From NCBI GenBank assembly GCA_018432645.1, contig JAHDSP010000399.1:1-6680 (forward strand): 6,680 nt of DNA. Reading direction: 5' to 3'. Shown here piece after piece: positions 6,311 to 6,680 of the stretch. Each line of letters starts with the position of its first letter. Positions within the stretch are counted from its first letter, which is position 1. Under the pieces are notes generated by a model. The model worked only from the letters and a program-made list of their open reading frames with translations. It was not told the DNA's origin and made no database searches. The position numbers and the translations under genes were made by a program. This DNA comes from Bacteroidales bacterium. GTDB lineage: Bacteria > Bacteroidota > Bacteroidia > Bacteroidales > DTU049.

Positions 6311-6680
6311 TCAAATAATATATGATATTTTACTAACTCTAAAATATTCATACCAGGCAAATCTGTCCGAGGATGCAAGGTTAAGCATTCTGCCAATATT
6401 ACTAATGACACCTCCTGATAGATATTTACCTATCGCTACATACCACATAATGTAGTTTTGCAGGTATTTGGTTGCTACTCCTCTAAACTTTAAATATATC
6501 CATCTGGCAAATTCCTCTGACTTAGCCTTCACTATAGCTGTGCTATAGATACCTCGTTTTTTCTTTTTGGCTCCTACAATCTCTTTGTGTTTCACTTTGC
6601 TCTTTCTTATATGTCTAAATGCGTATTTGGTACCGGTACATAAAACTTCATCTTCTGTTATTCTACCTTTTAGAAACTTC
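6311..6680 (-). CDS. IS1595/ISXO2-type transposase, C-terminal part (cut by right window edge)
   Basis: A frame of about 122 codons comes in from the right edge without a stop and ends at TGA just above 6311. The GTG at 6595 is not the true start, because the frame stays open through 6680 and the upstream residues (DEVLCTGTKYAF) fit the family. In order it shows VLCTGTKYAF (like VLxSDxxxSY in active relatives), HKEIVG, RGIYSTAIV, then FRGVATKYLQNY and MW, and a tail with IGRMLNL, SDRFAW and EYFR. In active IS1595 enzymes the stretch after GIY usually reads with VN and a nearby His; here the aligned Asn is Lys. The Asp usual in SD is replaced too (CTGT). This suggests a catalytically dead or strongly diverged protein, although the frame is not broken. 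It may be a full gene beyond the edge. It is related to, but clearly distinct from, the left copy (about 63% identity over the last 57 residues). Confidence 0.72.
   Translation of the reverse strand, partial: KFLKGRITEDEVLCTGTKYAFRHIRKSKVKHKEIVGAKKKKRGIYSTAIVKAKSEEFARWIYLKFRGVATKYLQNYIMWYVAIGKYLSGGVISNIGRMLNLASSDRFAWYEYFRVSKISYII

Noticed and set aside
6226..6411. 61-codon minus-strand open frame overlapping the right transposase end
   Set aside because: It runs in another frame through the conserved transposase tail and its flank. The transposase frame explains the conservation.
1..6680. tRNA, rRNA, riboswitch, CRISPR array or a dif-like site next to xerD
   Set aside because: I saw no spaced direct repeats, no cloverleaf and no recognisable XerCD-type 28-bp palindromic core in the non-coding stretches. 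A profile search could still find a diverged dif.

Overview
The window looks like an AT-rich chromosome segment from a member of the Bacteroidota. Three things point there. The XerD and DnaE proteins have Bacteroidota-style sequence. None of the three complete genes has a Shine-Dalgarno sequence, only A/T-rich leaders. A good match to the Bacteroidota promoter (TTG, 20-nt spacer, TAnnTTTG) lies just upstream of xerD. The strong AT bias and the transposase remnants at both ends would suit a host-associated or IS-rich lineage, but genus cannot be read from this window.

Layout. Positions 1-298 (+) hold the C-terminal end of an IS1595/ISXO2-type transposase that enters from outside the window. 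Positions 299-609 are non-coding and include a 128-nt stretch without a single G on the + strand. Positions 610-4122 (+) encode dnaE, the replicative DNA polymerase III alpha subunit. Only 21 bp further on, and converging on it, is mtnA (4144-5229, -), methylthioribose-1-phosphate isomerase of methionine salvage. Fifteen bp upstream of mtnA on the same strand is xerD (5245-6141, -), the chromosome-dimer-resolving tyrosine recombinase. xerD and mtnA probably form a two-gene transcription unit read from the promoter at 6167-6197. Positions 6311-6680 (-) hold a second, diverged IS1595-type transposase C-terminal region that runs off the right edge.

The three central genes are intact, and all their key catalytic residues can be found. 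Two concern chromosome maintenance (replication and dimer resolution) and one concerns sulfur salvage. I see no direct functional link between mtnA and xerD beyond likely co-transcription.

The part that ordinary annotation does not explain is the pair of related transposase ends. They lie in inverted orientation with their 3' ends facing the housekeeping block. They share a conserved C-terminal tail and a similar, G-poor, pyrimidine-rich 3' flank. I did not find a convincing new multi-gene system.
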